A stretch of DNA of 64,000 nt from JAJXZJ01 sp050012855 (GTDB lineage Bacteria; Verrucomicrobiota; Verrucomicrobiia; Limisphaerales; J093). The notes below the pieces were generated by a model that saw only the letters and a list, made by a program, of their open reading frames with translations, had not been told where the DNA came from and ran no database searches. Positions 7,930-20,600 of the stretch are shown piece by piece. The stretch is taken from contig JBEKGJ010000021.1 in assembly GCA_050012855.1 (NCBI GenBank), forward strand, positions 1 to 64,000, given 5' to 3'. Both the position numbers and the translations under genes were made by a program. Within the stretch, counting starts at the first letter, position 1. Each line of letters starts with the position of its first letter.

Positions 7930-9375
7930 TTAGGCCTGCTTTTTCTCCGGGATGGGCACCGTGGCGGACAGGAGCCCGATCTTGGCGCAGATGAAATAGA
8001 CGACCGCACCAACGATGAACGCCGCGACTGGGGCGCACAACCAGCACAGGACAGACCAGAATTTCTCAAGCCCGATGAACGACGATACGAAACCGAAGGG
8101 GACATTGGGCCGAACAGCGTCGTTGAGCATTGGGTTCGGAAGAATTCCAGCGATGAATCCCAGTGCCCAAGCGATCCAGCCCGCGGGGTTGAAGCCGGCC
8201 CGCGGGCCATTCCATTTGCCGCCGGCAAGGAGGTAATCCACGAGGATGGCGCCGCAGATCGGGCCGAAGGAGGCGCCGATCAAGCCGAAAACGCCGCCCA
8301 GGTTGCCGGCCACCGGTTTGCCTTCCACCGTCACGATCGCCAAGATCATGCTGACAATCGCGCCGATGCCAACCGAAAGGAAGGGGTTCACTTTGGGCAT
8401 GACCGTCCTGAAGCTGTTAGCAGCGATAAAGGACGAAAAGCAGGCGCCGGGGAACGAGGCGAGCGTCAGGCCGATCATGATCACCGCGAACAGTTGTGGG
8501 GAGAGTTTTTTCGAGAGTGCGGTGGTCATGTTGGTGACGGAAGGATCAATCACGCCCGCCGCCCGCGCGCCGGCCACGACGATGACCGAAATGCCCGCCG
8601 TGAACATGATCGCGATGATGATGCCCACCATGCCACCCATGCGGACGTCCCTTGCGTCCCGGTTGTTGCTGCAGATGTCCACGCCCGCCGCTCCGGCCGT
8701 GGCGAAGAAGCCGACGATGGCGCCGATCATCAGCAACATCGATGTGAGCGGACCACCTGCGGTGGAAGCGCCAGCCAAGACCTCCGGCTTGTAATCGCCA
8801 GCGGATCCGGCGAATAGGACCAATCCCAAAATCAGCACGACGAACGGAATTAACGGCAGGTAAGTGGATACCTTCGCCACGTATTGGATGCCTTTGAGCC
8901 CCACAAATGCCGCCAGCAGCGTCCAAATGATGCAGATCGGAACATATAACCATGGCGCGTGGAAGCCTTTGGCGAGCGCATCCGACGAGCCGAAGGCGTT
9001 CACCCCCAACCAGCCGAATTGCAGCGCGCCCATCAGGAAGCCCGGCATAATCAGGCCGCCCGCCGCCCCGAAGGTGGAGGTGCCGACCACGTAAAGCGGC
9101 AGGCCGGTCTTCATGCCGAGCAGCCCCGGGACAAGGTAGAAAAGGAAGTGGCAGATGACGCCGCCCAGCACGATGCCGATCAGGGTCGGGACGAGCCCGC
9201 CGACGGAGAGCCCGTTTCCGGACATGGTGTCCCAGAACACGAACCACAAAAAGATACCAGCATAGGTTGGCGCCGTGTTCTTGAACCAGGGTGCGCGGTT
9301 CGCCGCCGGATTGGGGACGGCGCTCGTGATATATGAGGGTAAAGTTCTTGCGATGGGGTTTGCTTCGTTGCTCAT
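7930..9375 (-). CDS. NCS1-family permease (cytosine/purine/allantoin type)
   Basis: 481 residues with about 12 hydrophobic segments. The frame opens further upstream, but MSNEANPIARTLPSY at 9375 is the sensible start, preceded by an AGGCTCCCCC stretch. The N-terminal region carries the NCS1 pattern NTAPTYAGIFLWFVFWDTM, followed by LGGVICHFLFYLVPGLLGMK, the region that corresponds to the 'GARxGxP' segment in nucleobase transporters. These proteins import nucleobases or related compounds together with Na+ or H+ across the inner membrane. Substrate cannot be told from sequence; CodB-like cytosine permease is the nearest guess. No catabolic nucleobase gene is adjacent. Ends before a clear terminator. 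Confidence 0.85.
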   Translation of the reverse strand: MSNEANPIARTLPSYITSAVPNPAANRAPWFKNTAPTYAGIFLWFVFWDTMSGNGLSVGGLVPTLIGIVLGGVICHFLFYLVPGLLGMKTGLPLYVVGTSTFGAAGGLIMPGFLMGALQFGWLGVNAFGSSDALAKGFHAPWLYVPICIIWTLLAAFVGLKGIQYVAKVSTYLPLIPFVVLILGLVLFAGSAGDYKPEVLAGASTAGGPLTSMLLMIGAIVGFFATAGAAGVDICSNNRDARDVRMGGMVGIIIAIMFTAGISVIVVAGARAAGVIDPSVTNMTTALSKKLSPQLFAVIMIGLTLASFPGACFSSFIAANSFRTVMPKVNPFLSVGIGAIVSMILAIVTVEGKPVAGNLGGVFGLIGASFGPICGAILVDYLLAGGKWNGPRAGFNPAGWIAWALGFIAGILPNPMLNDAVRPNVPFGFVSSFIGLEKFWSVLCWLCAPVAAFIVGAVVYFICAKIGLLSATVPIPEKKQA

Positions 9376-9442
9376 GGGGGAGCCTTTATGCCGGTTTCTT
9401 ATCGGCGCGCAAGTCCAAAAAACCCGCGCTCGGTCCTGATTT

Positions 9443-9466
9443 GGTGGGGAGGCTCCGACGAGCCGG
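9443..9466. repeat. Dispersed GC-rich intergenic motif
   Basis: The motif GGTGGGGAGGCTCCGACGAG, continuing CCGG, recurs almost unchanged on the minus strand at 35332-35357 and in altered form on the plus strand at 40698-40723. It is followed here by two copies of a second motif, CGGCTCGCGGGGAC, at about 9512 and 9548; close forms of that motif recur at about 40890 and 40985. The whole 9376-9622 space between the permease and the FAH-fold gene holds these motifs and no gene. Confidence 0.6.
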
Positions 9467-9622
9467 TTCGACGGCCCGACGTGAGCTCGCCAACACATGA
9501 GTTCGCCGACACGGCTCGCGGGGACTCTCGCCCCACCGGGGGCACCGGCTCGCGGGGACGCTCCCACCGACGATCCCAGCATGACACAACCAAACCGCGG
9601 GCAATGCGGTTGGGCCGGCCGC

Positions 9623-10561
9623 TCAGACTTCGATCACCGGATTCTCCAGCGTGCCGATGCCCGCAATCTCGATTCGCACCACGTCACCAGCGCGCAACGA
9701 AAAATCGTCCGGTGGCACGATACCCGTGCCGCTCAGCAGCACGACGCCCGCCGGGAATTCCTGGCAGCGGAAAAGAAAGCTCCCGAGTTCATCGAAGCGC
9801 CGCTTGAGCCGTCCCGCCTCCGTCTCGCCGGCAAACACCACGCCGCCGTCGCGGCGGATTTCGATCCCAATCCGCCAACCCCGCACCGTGGCTTCGTCCA
9901 CGCCAACCACAAGGAATGGACCCAGCGCGCAGGAACGGCAATAGACCTTTGCCTGCGGCAGGTAGAGGAGATTCTCGCCTTCGATGTCGCGGGCGCTGAC
10001 ATCGTTTCCCACCGTGCAGCCGACAAACTGGCCGCGGGAATTGAACACCAGCGCGAGTTCCGGCTCGGGCACCGACCAGCGCGAGTCACGCCGGATGCCC
10101 ACCGGTTCGCCAGGATGAACCACCTTTTCCGCGAGCGCCTTGAAGAAGAGCTCGGGCCGCTCGGCGGCATAGACGCGGTCGTAAGCGGACGCGCTGAATT
10201 CCGATTCTTCCATGCGCGCCGTCTTGCTGCGCAGGTAGGTCACTCCCGCCGCCCAGACCTCCTGGCTTTCCACCGGCGCCAGCAGTCGCACCGACGACAA
10301 CGGGATGCGGGGTCGCGGCAAGTCGAGGCAGGCGGTCAGTTGTTGCGCCAGGTCCTCCAGTTCGAGCATGGCGGCCAACGGTGGGAAACCGGCTGCGGTG
10401 AGGTCCACAATTCCCAAGTCACCGTCAAGCAGTCCTACGCAGGCGCCTGGGGCGTCCACCCATTGGAAATGCCTCGTGGCGATGCCGTACGGTCCCACGC
10501 ACCCGCCTGGGTCATCCCCCTGTCCGGGGGTTGCCAAGGGCAAAAAGCGGCAGATTCTCAT
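9623..10561 (-). CDS. Fumarylacetoacetase-fold enzyme, probably 2-keto-3-deoxy-sugar-acid dehydratase type
   Basis: 312 residues from MRICRFLPL at 10561. The fumarylacetoacetate hydrolase (FAH) fold covers roughly residues 90-310. Metal-binding acidic residues lie in VPEPELALV and GNDVSARDIEGENLLYL. The run DIEGENLLYLPQAKVYCRS resembles 2-keto-3-deoxy-D-arabinonate dehydratase-type members rather than classical fumarylacetoacetases. This would place it in non-phosphorylative breakdown of pentoses or uronic acids, consistent with the polysaccharide-related genes elsewhere in the window; that role is inference. It reads away from dnaK with 247 bases of repeat-bearing spacer before the permease. 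Confidence 0.8.
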   Translation of the reverse strand: MRICRFLPLATPGQGDDPGGCVGPYGIATRHFQWVDAPGACVGLLDGDLGIVDLTAAGFPPLAAMLELEDLAQQLTACLDLPRPRIPLSSVRLLAPVESQEVWAAGVTYLRSKTARMEESEFSASAYDRVYAAERPELFFKALAEKVVHPGEPVGIRRDSRWSVPEPELALVFNSRGQFVGCTVGNDVSARDIEGENLLYLPQAKVYCRSCALGPFLVVGVDEATVRGWRIGIEIRRDGGVVFAGETEAGRLKRRFDELGSFLFRCQEFPAGVVLLSGTGIVPPDDFSLRAGDVVRIEIAGIGTLENPVIEV

Positions 10562-10805
10562 GCGATTTCTTCCGGGATCCAGCGCTCCCCTGGCAACTCG
10601 TTTGCGATCATCCACCAGGAAGGCCAGCCGGCGGAACTCTAATCAATCGGCAGAACACAGCACGCTTTTTCGCCTCCAGCTGACGACCTTCCAGCCACCA
10701 GACGGGCTCGCGCGGGACGGGTTGAACTGTGCCACAGAGAGCCGGAATCCCGGTCAGCGTGTGTCTTTATGTCGCTCATGGCGCGGTTTTACCGGGCTTT
10801 AAAAG

Positions 10806-10841
10806 TGGCTTTTAAAATTATAACTTGTTTATGATTAGAAT
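10806..10841 (+). promoter_or_regulatory. Candidate AT-rich promoter region of dnaK
   Basis: The 340 bases between the FAH-fold gene and dnaK hold no gene. Within them is a sharp AT-rich island with TATGAT at 10830-10835 and TAGAAT at 10836-10841 as possible -10 boxes and a poor TGGCTT as a possible -35. It lies 62 bases before the dnaK start. No CIRCE inverted repeat (TTAGCACTC/GAGTGCTAA) is seen. This is a composition-based guess. Confidence 0.35.
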
Positions 10842-10902
10842 CTTGTGACTTTTCATCAAACTACGGCACCCGACGTGCTGAGGTAGGAGGGAATTTGATT
10901 TT

Positions 10903-12852
<1,950 letters not shown>

Positions 12853-12924
12853 GCTTTTCCCGCCTGCGGGTGCGGCGGGATTTGATTCAACATCAAACCA
12901 AACCAAAAGAAAGAAACAGCAATT

Positions 12925-13218
12925 ATGGCACTAAACGTTAAACCCCTCGGCGACCGGGTCTTGGTTGAGCCGGTCGAAGAGAAAGAAGTGAAGAAGGGCG
13001 GCATCATCATCCCCGATACCGCCAAGGAAAAACCCACCGAAGGCATTGTCCGTGCCCTCGGCACCGGCAAAACCGACGACGACGGCAAGAAAGTCCCGTT
13101 TGAAGTCAAGGTCGGCGACCGCGTCCTGATCAGCAAGTATGGCGGATCGGAAATCAAGCTCGACGGCAAGGAATACAAGCTCCTCAACTCGGACGACCTC
13201 CTCGCCATCATCGAATAA
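12925..13218 (+). CDS. groES: Co-chaperonin GroES
   Basis: 97 residues, standard length. It forms the heptameric lid of GroEL. Typical features are KPLGDRVLVEPVEEKE, the mobile loop KKGGIIIPDTAKEKPTEG, and VLISKYGGSEIKLDGKEY at the end. The leader before the ATG (12890-12924) is an A/C-rich run without a convincing Shine-Dalgarno sequence, unlike dnaK. groEL begins 51 bases after the stop, separated by a heptamer tandem repeat. Confidence 0.97.
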   Translation: MALNVKPLGDRVLVEPVEEKEVKKGGIIIPDTAKEKPTEGIVRALGTGKTDDDGKKVPFEVKVGDRVLISKYGGSEIKLDGKEYKLLNSDDLLAIIE

Positions 13219-13220
13219 AA

Positions 13221-13262
13221 TTCAACCCTCGACTTTCAACTTTCAACTATCAACTAGAAACC
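13221..13262 (+). repeat. Heptanucleotide tandem array in the groES-groEL spacer
   Basis: Consecutive 7-base units read TTCAACC, CTCGACT, TTCAACT, TTCAACT, ATCAACT and a diverged AGAAACC. The array starts 2 bases after the groES stop and fills most of the 51-base spacer, so it forms the groEL leader in place of a Shine-Dalgarno sequence. The same NTCAACY heptamer occurs as tandem arrays at 40856-40883, in 40940-40975, and (inverted) at about 35149-35185. Confidence 0.8.
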
Positions 13263-13269
13263 AAGTATT

Positions 13270-14913
<1,644 letters not shown>

Positions 14914-14946
14914 TCCGTCCGGTTCTGGAGGAACCCCGCAATCGCG

Positions 14947-14975
14947 AGGGGCTGGCTTCGGCCAGCCCCTTTTTG
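14947..14975 (+). terminator. Rho-independent terminator after groEL
   Basis: A perfect 10-bp stem AGGGGCTGGC / GCCAGCCCCT is closed by a stable TTCG tetraloop and followed by a T tract (TTTTTG). It lies 33 bases after the groEL stop and ends the dnaK-groES-groEL unit. Confidence 0.95.
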
Positions 14976-15260
14976 TTTGCCCCAGGCAGGCGTGCCCTCC
15001 CGGCCGATCGCCGCCGTTGGTACGCTCAGACGGGCGGACGAAATGGCGAGAAGCCGAACGTGTTCTTTCGTCCCGGACGGGAATTGTCCCCTCGCCGCCC
15101 GGAATCCCAGCGATGAGTCGCCGGGGATTGTCTTTCGCCCGCTGGGCTTGCGCAGCCGCGCTGGTGCTCGCCCGCCTACAACGTCCGGGTCACCGCCTGC
15201 GCGCACGCGTTGATGCGCCTCAAACGCCTGACCTGGAAGGGCTGACAGCCAGCAGAGTCT

Positions 15261-15484
15261 CCAAGCCCTGAAAGGGCGAAAGAGAATCCGCTGACGCTCA
15301 GAGGGGGAGGCAGTCGTCGCAGAACTTGCGGCTGGCCCGATTCGAGCTTCCCCACGTCCCCGGCTGTGGAGAGACGTGCTGTGCCGCCCTTTCAGGGCTT
15401 GGGGATGTTGATGGGACGGTGAACCCAGGGCGGCGCTCGCCGACTCGCTTTGCCCTGGGCTGTCGCATCTCGCCCCTTTGGGGC
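15261..15484. repeat. Palindrome-rich mosaic intergenic element
   Basis: An 18-base perfect inverted repeat, CCAAGCCCTGAAAGGGCG at 15261-15278 and its complement at 15385-15402, brackets about 106 bases. It is followed by a hairpin CCCAGGGC/GCCCTGGG (15424-15431 and 15452-15459) and a small hairpin GCCCC-TTT-GGGGC (15472-15484). The 14976-15789 space between groEL and glgC has no credible gene; it holds this element and the palindrome at 15584-15676. Elements of this shape often belong to REP-type families mobilised by Y1 transposases; no transposase is visible here. Confidence 0.65.
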
Positions 15485-15583
15485 TGGCGTTGCCGAGCTT
15501 GCCAGGGGCGTTAACCCAAGTTGTGAAGGCTGAAGGTCGAAGTGCGAGTTGGGAATGCACCAACCTGTCGGCGATCGTCCCGG

Positions 15584-15676
15584 CGTAGCGGCGGCTCGGC
15601 AGAGCGCCGCCATCTTCCTATTCCCGCGTTTGTCCTCCGGCCCAGAATGCGGCGTTCTGCCGAGACGCCGCTACGG
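15584..15676. repeat. 27-base imperfect inverted repeat
   Basis: The arm at 15584-15610 (begins CGTAGCGGCGGCTCGGCAG) and the arm at 15650-15676 are inverted copies matching at 25 of 27 positions, with a 39-base centre. The two mismatches look like independent point changes. It is a REP-like palindrome downstream of glgC with no gene inside. Confidence 0.7.
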
Positions 15677-15789
15677 GGGTTTCTCGTTCACCGACCTGCA
15701 CGACGCATTCGTTGCGTACAACACCCGAGAGCATCGCCATGCCCAACTCGGTGAGGGCGTAGGGCAAGGCTCGCCGCCACCGCGCCCTC

Positions 15790-17097
15790 TCAGACGACGG
15801 TGCCGTCAGGCACCACCGTGTTCTTGGGAATGATCACCACGCCGTCGCGAATGAAATAGAGCGGATGGTCCACCTTGTCGGGTTTGCCGGCCGGCGAGAT
15901 CACGCAGTCGTTGCCGATCCGCGCGTTCTTGTCCACGATGGCATTCTCGATTCGGGTGTTCCGGCCGATGCCCATGCGCGGGCGGTGGGCGGCCTCGTTT
16001 GTGCGGATGGATTCGAGCGACTCGAAGTAATCGCAGCCCATGATGATCGTACGGCCGATGTTGCTGCCGGCGTCCACCAGCGAGCGGACCCCCACGATGC
16101 TGTTGTCAATGCGGCAGTGGTTGAGGATGCAACCGTCGCCGATGATGGCGTGGTCAATCGTCGCGCCGTTGATCTTGGAGGCGGGCAGGAAGCGCGGCCG
16201 GGTGAAGATCGGCGCTTCCATGTCGAAAAAATTGAACCGGGGCAGTTCGCTGACCAGGTCGAGGTTGGCCTCGAAGAACGAGCGAATCGTGCCGATGTCC
16301 TCCCAGTAGCCCTGGAAGACATGCGAAAAAACGCGGTCGCGCTGGATGGCCTGGGGGATGATGTGCTTGCCGAAGTCGGTCAGGTTGTTGTCCAGGATCC
16401 GGAGCATCACGTCGCGGTTGAACACGTAAATGCCCATCGAGGCGAGATAGAGGTCTTCGTCGCGTTCGATTTCGAACTCCGCATAGGACTCGCGGGGCAG
16501 GCGCAGCGCGTCGAGCACCGCCGGATCCTTGGGCTTTTCCTCGAACCGGACAATGCGCCGCGAGGCGTCAATCTGCATGATGCCCAGGGATTGCGCCTCC
16601 TGCCGCGTCACCGGCGTGGTCGAAATCGTGATGTCCGCCCCGGTGGCGACGTGTTGGGTGAGAATCTTCCGGAAATCCATCCGGTAAAGTTGATCGCCGC
16701 TCAGGATCAAGACATGAGTGAACTGCTGGTTCCGGAAGTGATTCAGGTTTTTGCGGACGGCGTCGGCCGTGCCCTGGTACCAGGACATATCGGTGGGCGT
16801 CGGCGCGGCCGCGAGGATTTCCACAAACCCGGGGGTGAAATGGTCGAACTTGAAGGAGCCATAGACATGCCGGTGCAGCGAGGCGGAATTGAACTGGGTG
16901 AGCAGGTAAATCCGCTTCATCCCGGAGTTGATGCAGTTGGAAATGGGGATGTCCACCAGCCGGTATTTGCCGGCCAGCGGGACCGCCGGTTTGGCCCGCT
17001 CGCGGGTGAGGGGGAACAGCCGCGAACCCTGGCCTCCGCCCATGATGATCGAAAGGACGTTGTTTGGGTCCGCCTCTCGTTTGATTGCCGTGGTCAT
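15790..17097 (-). CDS. glgC: Glucose-1-phosphate adenylyltransferase
   Basis: 435 residues, matching the ~430 of bacterial GlgC. It makes ADP-glucose from ATP and glucose-1-phosphate, the committed step of glycogen synthesis. The nucleotidyltransferase start is IIMGGGQGSRLFPLTRERAK, with KPAVPLAGKYRLVDIPISNC after it, GTADAVRKN near residue 110, and the Asp-containing SGDQLYRMDF near 135. The last ~130 residues form the left-handed beta-helix (VVSPA-like hexads, for example IVGVRSLVDAGSNIGRTIIMG). The start ATG at 17097 begins MTTAIKREADPNNVL. No other glycogen gene is adjacent; it stands alone beside a glmS remnant. Confidence 0.96.
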   Translation of the reverse strand: MTTAIKREADPNNVLSIIMGGGQGSRLFPLTRERAKPAVPLAGKYRLVDIPISNCINSGMKRIYLLTQFNSASLHRHVYGSFKFDHFTPGFVEILAAAPTPTDMSWYQGTADAVRKNLNHFRNQQFTHVLILSGDQLYRMDFRKILTQHVATGADITISTTPVTRQEAQSLGIMQIDASRRIVRFEEKPKDPAVLDALRLPRESYAEFEIERDEDLYLASMGIYVFNRDVMLRILDNNLTDFGKHIIPQAIQRDRVFSHVFQGYWEDIGTIRSFFEANLDLVSELPRFNFFDMEAPIFTRPRFLPASKINGATIDHAIIGDGCILNHCRIDNSIVGVRSLVDAGSNIGRTIIMGCDYFESLESIRTNEAAHRPRMGIGRNTRIENAIVDKNARIGNDCVISPAGKPDKVDHPLYFIRDGVVIIPKNTVVPDGTVV

Positions 17098-17252
17098 AAT
17101 TCAGATAGGTGCTTGCGCGATGGCGGTTCCGTTATAGCTTTCGGAGCGCGGCAGGCAAGCAGCATCGGGTAACAAACCGGCAACCACCAAACTCAGGTGC
17201 GGCAATGTTGGATGCGTCGGCAGACGGAAAGCGGCCCCCATCGTCCTCGAAG

Positions 17253-17585
<333 letters not shown>

Positions 17586-17660
17586 ATCCGGCCGATTGGG
17601 CTCGCGATGGGCGGCGAATGAACTGCCGGCTGATAGGCCCGATGCTTCCGCCGCCTTCGT

Positions 17661-20600
17661 TTACTGGAAGGTCAGGACCAGGTTGGCGCCGCTGATCTGG
17701 ATGCCGCTGAACGTGTAGGCGGTTGTCGAACTAATCCGGTAGAACCGGTTGCCGGACGGCGCCGGCAACGTGATCGTCTTGCCCGTCATGTTCACCGTGG
17801 CGCCGGTTTCGGTTGTCCAGGAATCGCCCAGTTTCGCCACCGACTGCAGCACGACTGCAGGCGGGGCGGACAGCGTTGCGTAGGCGTGGATGGCATTCGC
17901 GGCAGTCGGATCGTTGATGAGCGTGCGCGTGCCGCTGGTGCGGTCCACCGAATACCACTGGAGATAGGAGTCGCCGGCCGTTTGATAGTACACCAAGCGG
18001 AATGGATAGAGCCCGGCGGTGGGCACGACGAAGTCAAAGGTGCCGTTATAGGTCCCGCCCGATTTTGCCCCCAAGATCAACGGGCTGGCATCCGTGAAGC
18101 TGCTGCCGGCGGTGAGTTCGAACCCGTCATCGCTGTACACGCCAAAGGTCTGCGGCCCGGCGGGCAGATCGAGGTAGGTCAACGCTTCGATGGCGAAGTA
18201 ATTCGGTCCAGGCTGGATGTTGGGGTCAATGCCGGGGAAATTGGCGGTGTAGGGGAAGTAAGCCGACGCTGCCGGCAAAGGCAGGTGCGTGTAATTGAGC
18301 ATTTGGTCCGTGATATTAGCGCTCAACACGGCCGGAATTCCCGGCGGAGTGGCCAGTTGCTGGTTGGCCACATCCAGGCTGTTGTCGAGGGCGGTGCCTT
18401 GATCAGCTTCGACCAGACGGACGTTCATCCCGCGCGTTTGCCCGGAGCCCGCCTGCCGGTACGTCGGGTCGAGCCCCAGGTAAGTGATGACGAAGCTCCA
18501 GTCGTTCGTCTGGAGGCTGCCGCCGCTGTCAGAAAAGACCAGGCGCGCGTTGTTGGTGGCGCCGGAGGCGGGCAGGGGGGCCAGCACATAACTCACCGTG
18601 GCCCCGCTGGTCAGGTTGGTGATCGTGGGCGTGACCACGGTCCCGTTCAGAGTCAGAACGATGCTGCTGGCCACCAGCGTCGTGTCCCGATTCTGGATGG
18701 TGAGGTTGATCACAGGCGCCACCGTGCTTACTACGGCCCCGGCGGGCGGTGAGAGCGAACTGATGATCGGCCGTTGCGTCCCGGTATTCGTGGCGGGCAC
18801 GAGGATGAAGTAATTCTGGTAGGCGCCGCCGTCCGACGCGTCCGTGGTTGCTTGGGCGAGCCGCAGGGTCTGCGTGCCGCTGAGCTTGAGGACCACCGGA
18901 TTTCCGAAGCCATCGGTGAGCGGGAAGTTCCGGTATTGGAATCCGGTCAAGGTGCCCAGGAAGGCTCCCAGGTTTTGGGTGGACTGGTTGGGCGAGGTGG
19001 CGTCGCTGGTGACCAACTGCAGGTCCACTTCGGCGTTTTGCATGTTCGCGAGCGCCTCGCGCAGGTAGGCCGTGTAGGAGCCGGCCGGGAAGGTGCGCGT
19101 GTAGTTCAGCCACTGACCGGCCAGGATGCTGTCCACGTCGTAATCGAACACGTTGGCCGCGGTGCCGCCGGCCGCGGTGAACTTCGCCCGGACGTTGTCC
19201 AGCGAATGCTGCATCTTGATCGTATCGTTCGGCCGGTATGGTGTATTGGCAAAGTCCGTGCGGGTGTCCGCGTAGTCCACAGTCTCGACGCCAGTCTGGT
19301 CGGCGTAGGATGTGCCGGTCGGCCCGGTTCCTTCGGCGATGGGCACGGGGTTGTTGATGAACTGGCCGCCGTTGAAGTTGTAGTCCTCCAGCTCGATGAC
19401 CACGTCGCTGGCCAGGAACGTGTCGAACAGGAGCGGACTGGTCGTCGTTGCGCCGTCGGAGTCCACCACCTGGACGGAACCGACATAGTTTGCGTTGGCG
19501 GCCAGGCCGGAGAAGCTGGCGGTCCGGTTGGTGCCGGTGCCGGTGAGGACGAGGCCGTTGGCGGTGGTGTAGGCGGTGCCGTTGAGCACGACGGCGATGT
19601 TGGTGTCGATCAGTGCCTTGTCGTCCGTCACCTGGAAGCTCACGCTGGCGGCGGCGGGCAGGAAGTTCGCGCCCACCGCGGGCTGCACCTGGCTGATGAC
19701 GGCGGGGGTGTTGCCCACCACCGGTGGCGCGGCCACAATGGCGTTGTCGAAGATCGCCTCGTAGAGGTCCTGCGGCGAGCCGGCACTCCAGTTCTCATAG
19801 CAATACAGGGTGTAATAGCCGCTTCCCAGATACGGCGCGGCCGGCGAGTCGCTGCCGCTGTTCATCGGGTCCGCAGCCGGCGTGTCCACCACGGTTCGGT
19901 CATACAGGACGGCGTTGTTGTTGTCCTTGTCCAGCACCCGGGCTTCGAGGGTGACCAAGCCGTTCGCCACCGTCATGGTCAGCACCATGGTGACGTTGGT
20001 GTTTTTGACCGGTGGACTGGGCGTGTCATCCACGAAGTACTTGTTGATTCCCTTGGTGATGAGCAGATCGGTGGTGGACATGGCGAAGGCGTAACCCGCG
20101 AGCGCCTGGGCATTGGCGGGCGTGCCGGGAATCCAGGCGAGGACAGCGTAGGCATAGCCGCCATTGACACTGAGCGCGTCCACACGCAGTTCGAGGCGAT
20201 TACCTTCCGTCAGATCGAACGAACGGGTGATCTTGGTGCTGGCGACAAAGAGCGACTGGCCGGCGGGGGGCAGATCGAAGGTGTAGTCGCCATTGGCCTG
20301 CACTGGGAGACCAAGTCCGGCAACGAACGTGAAATCCTGCCACCCACTCCGTGTGGCGGCGTTGAAGTCGTCCAGGATGGTCGTGTCGGTCACGTACACG
20401 ATGGCATTGTCGAACACCGCTTGATAGGAGTCCTGCGGCGAGCCGGCGCTCCAGTTCTCATAGCAATACAGGGTGTAGTAACCGCTGCCGAGATAAGGCG
20501 CCGCCGGATTGTCGGTGCCGCTCTTCATCGGGTCGGCCGCCGCCGTGTCCACCACGGTCCGGTCGTAGATCACCGCGTTGTTGCTGTCCTTGTCCAGGAC

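Noticed and set aside
10562..10902. CIRCE or sigma-32 site upstream of dnaK
   Set aside because: I looked for TTAGCACTC/GAGTGCTAA and CTTGAA/CCCCAT-like boxes and found none that fit; only an AT-rich island remains.
14976..15789. Small genes in several frames between groEL and glgC
   Set aside because: Frames are short, overlap palindromes, and give no coherent product; palindromic repeats explain the sequence better.
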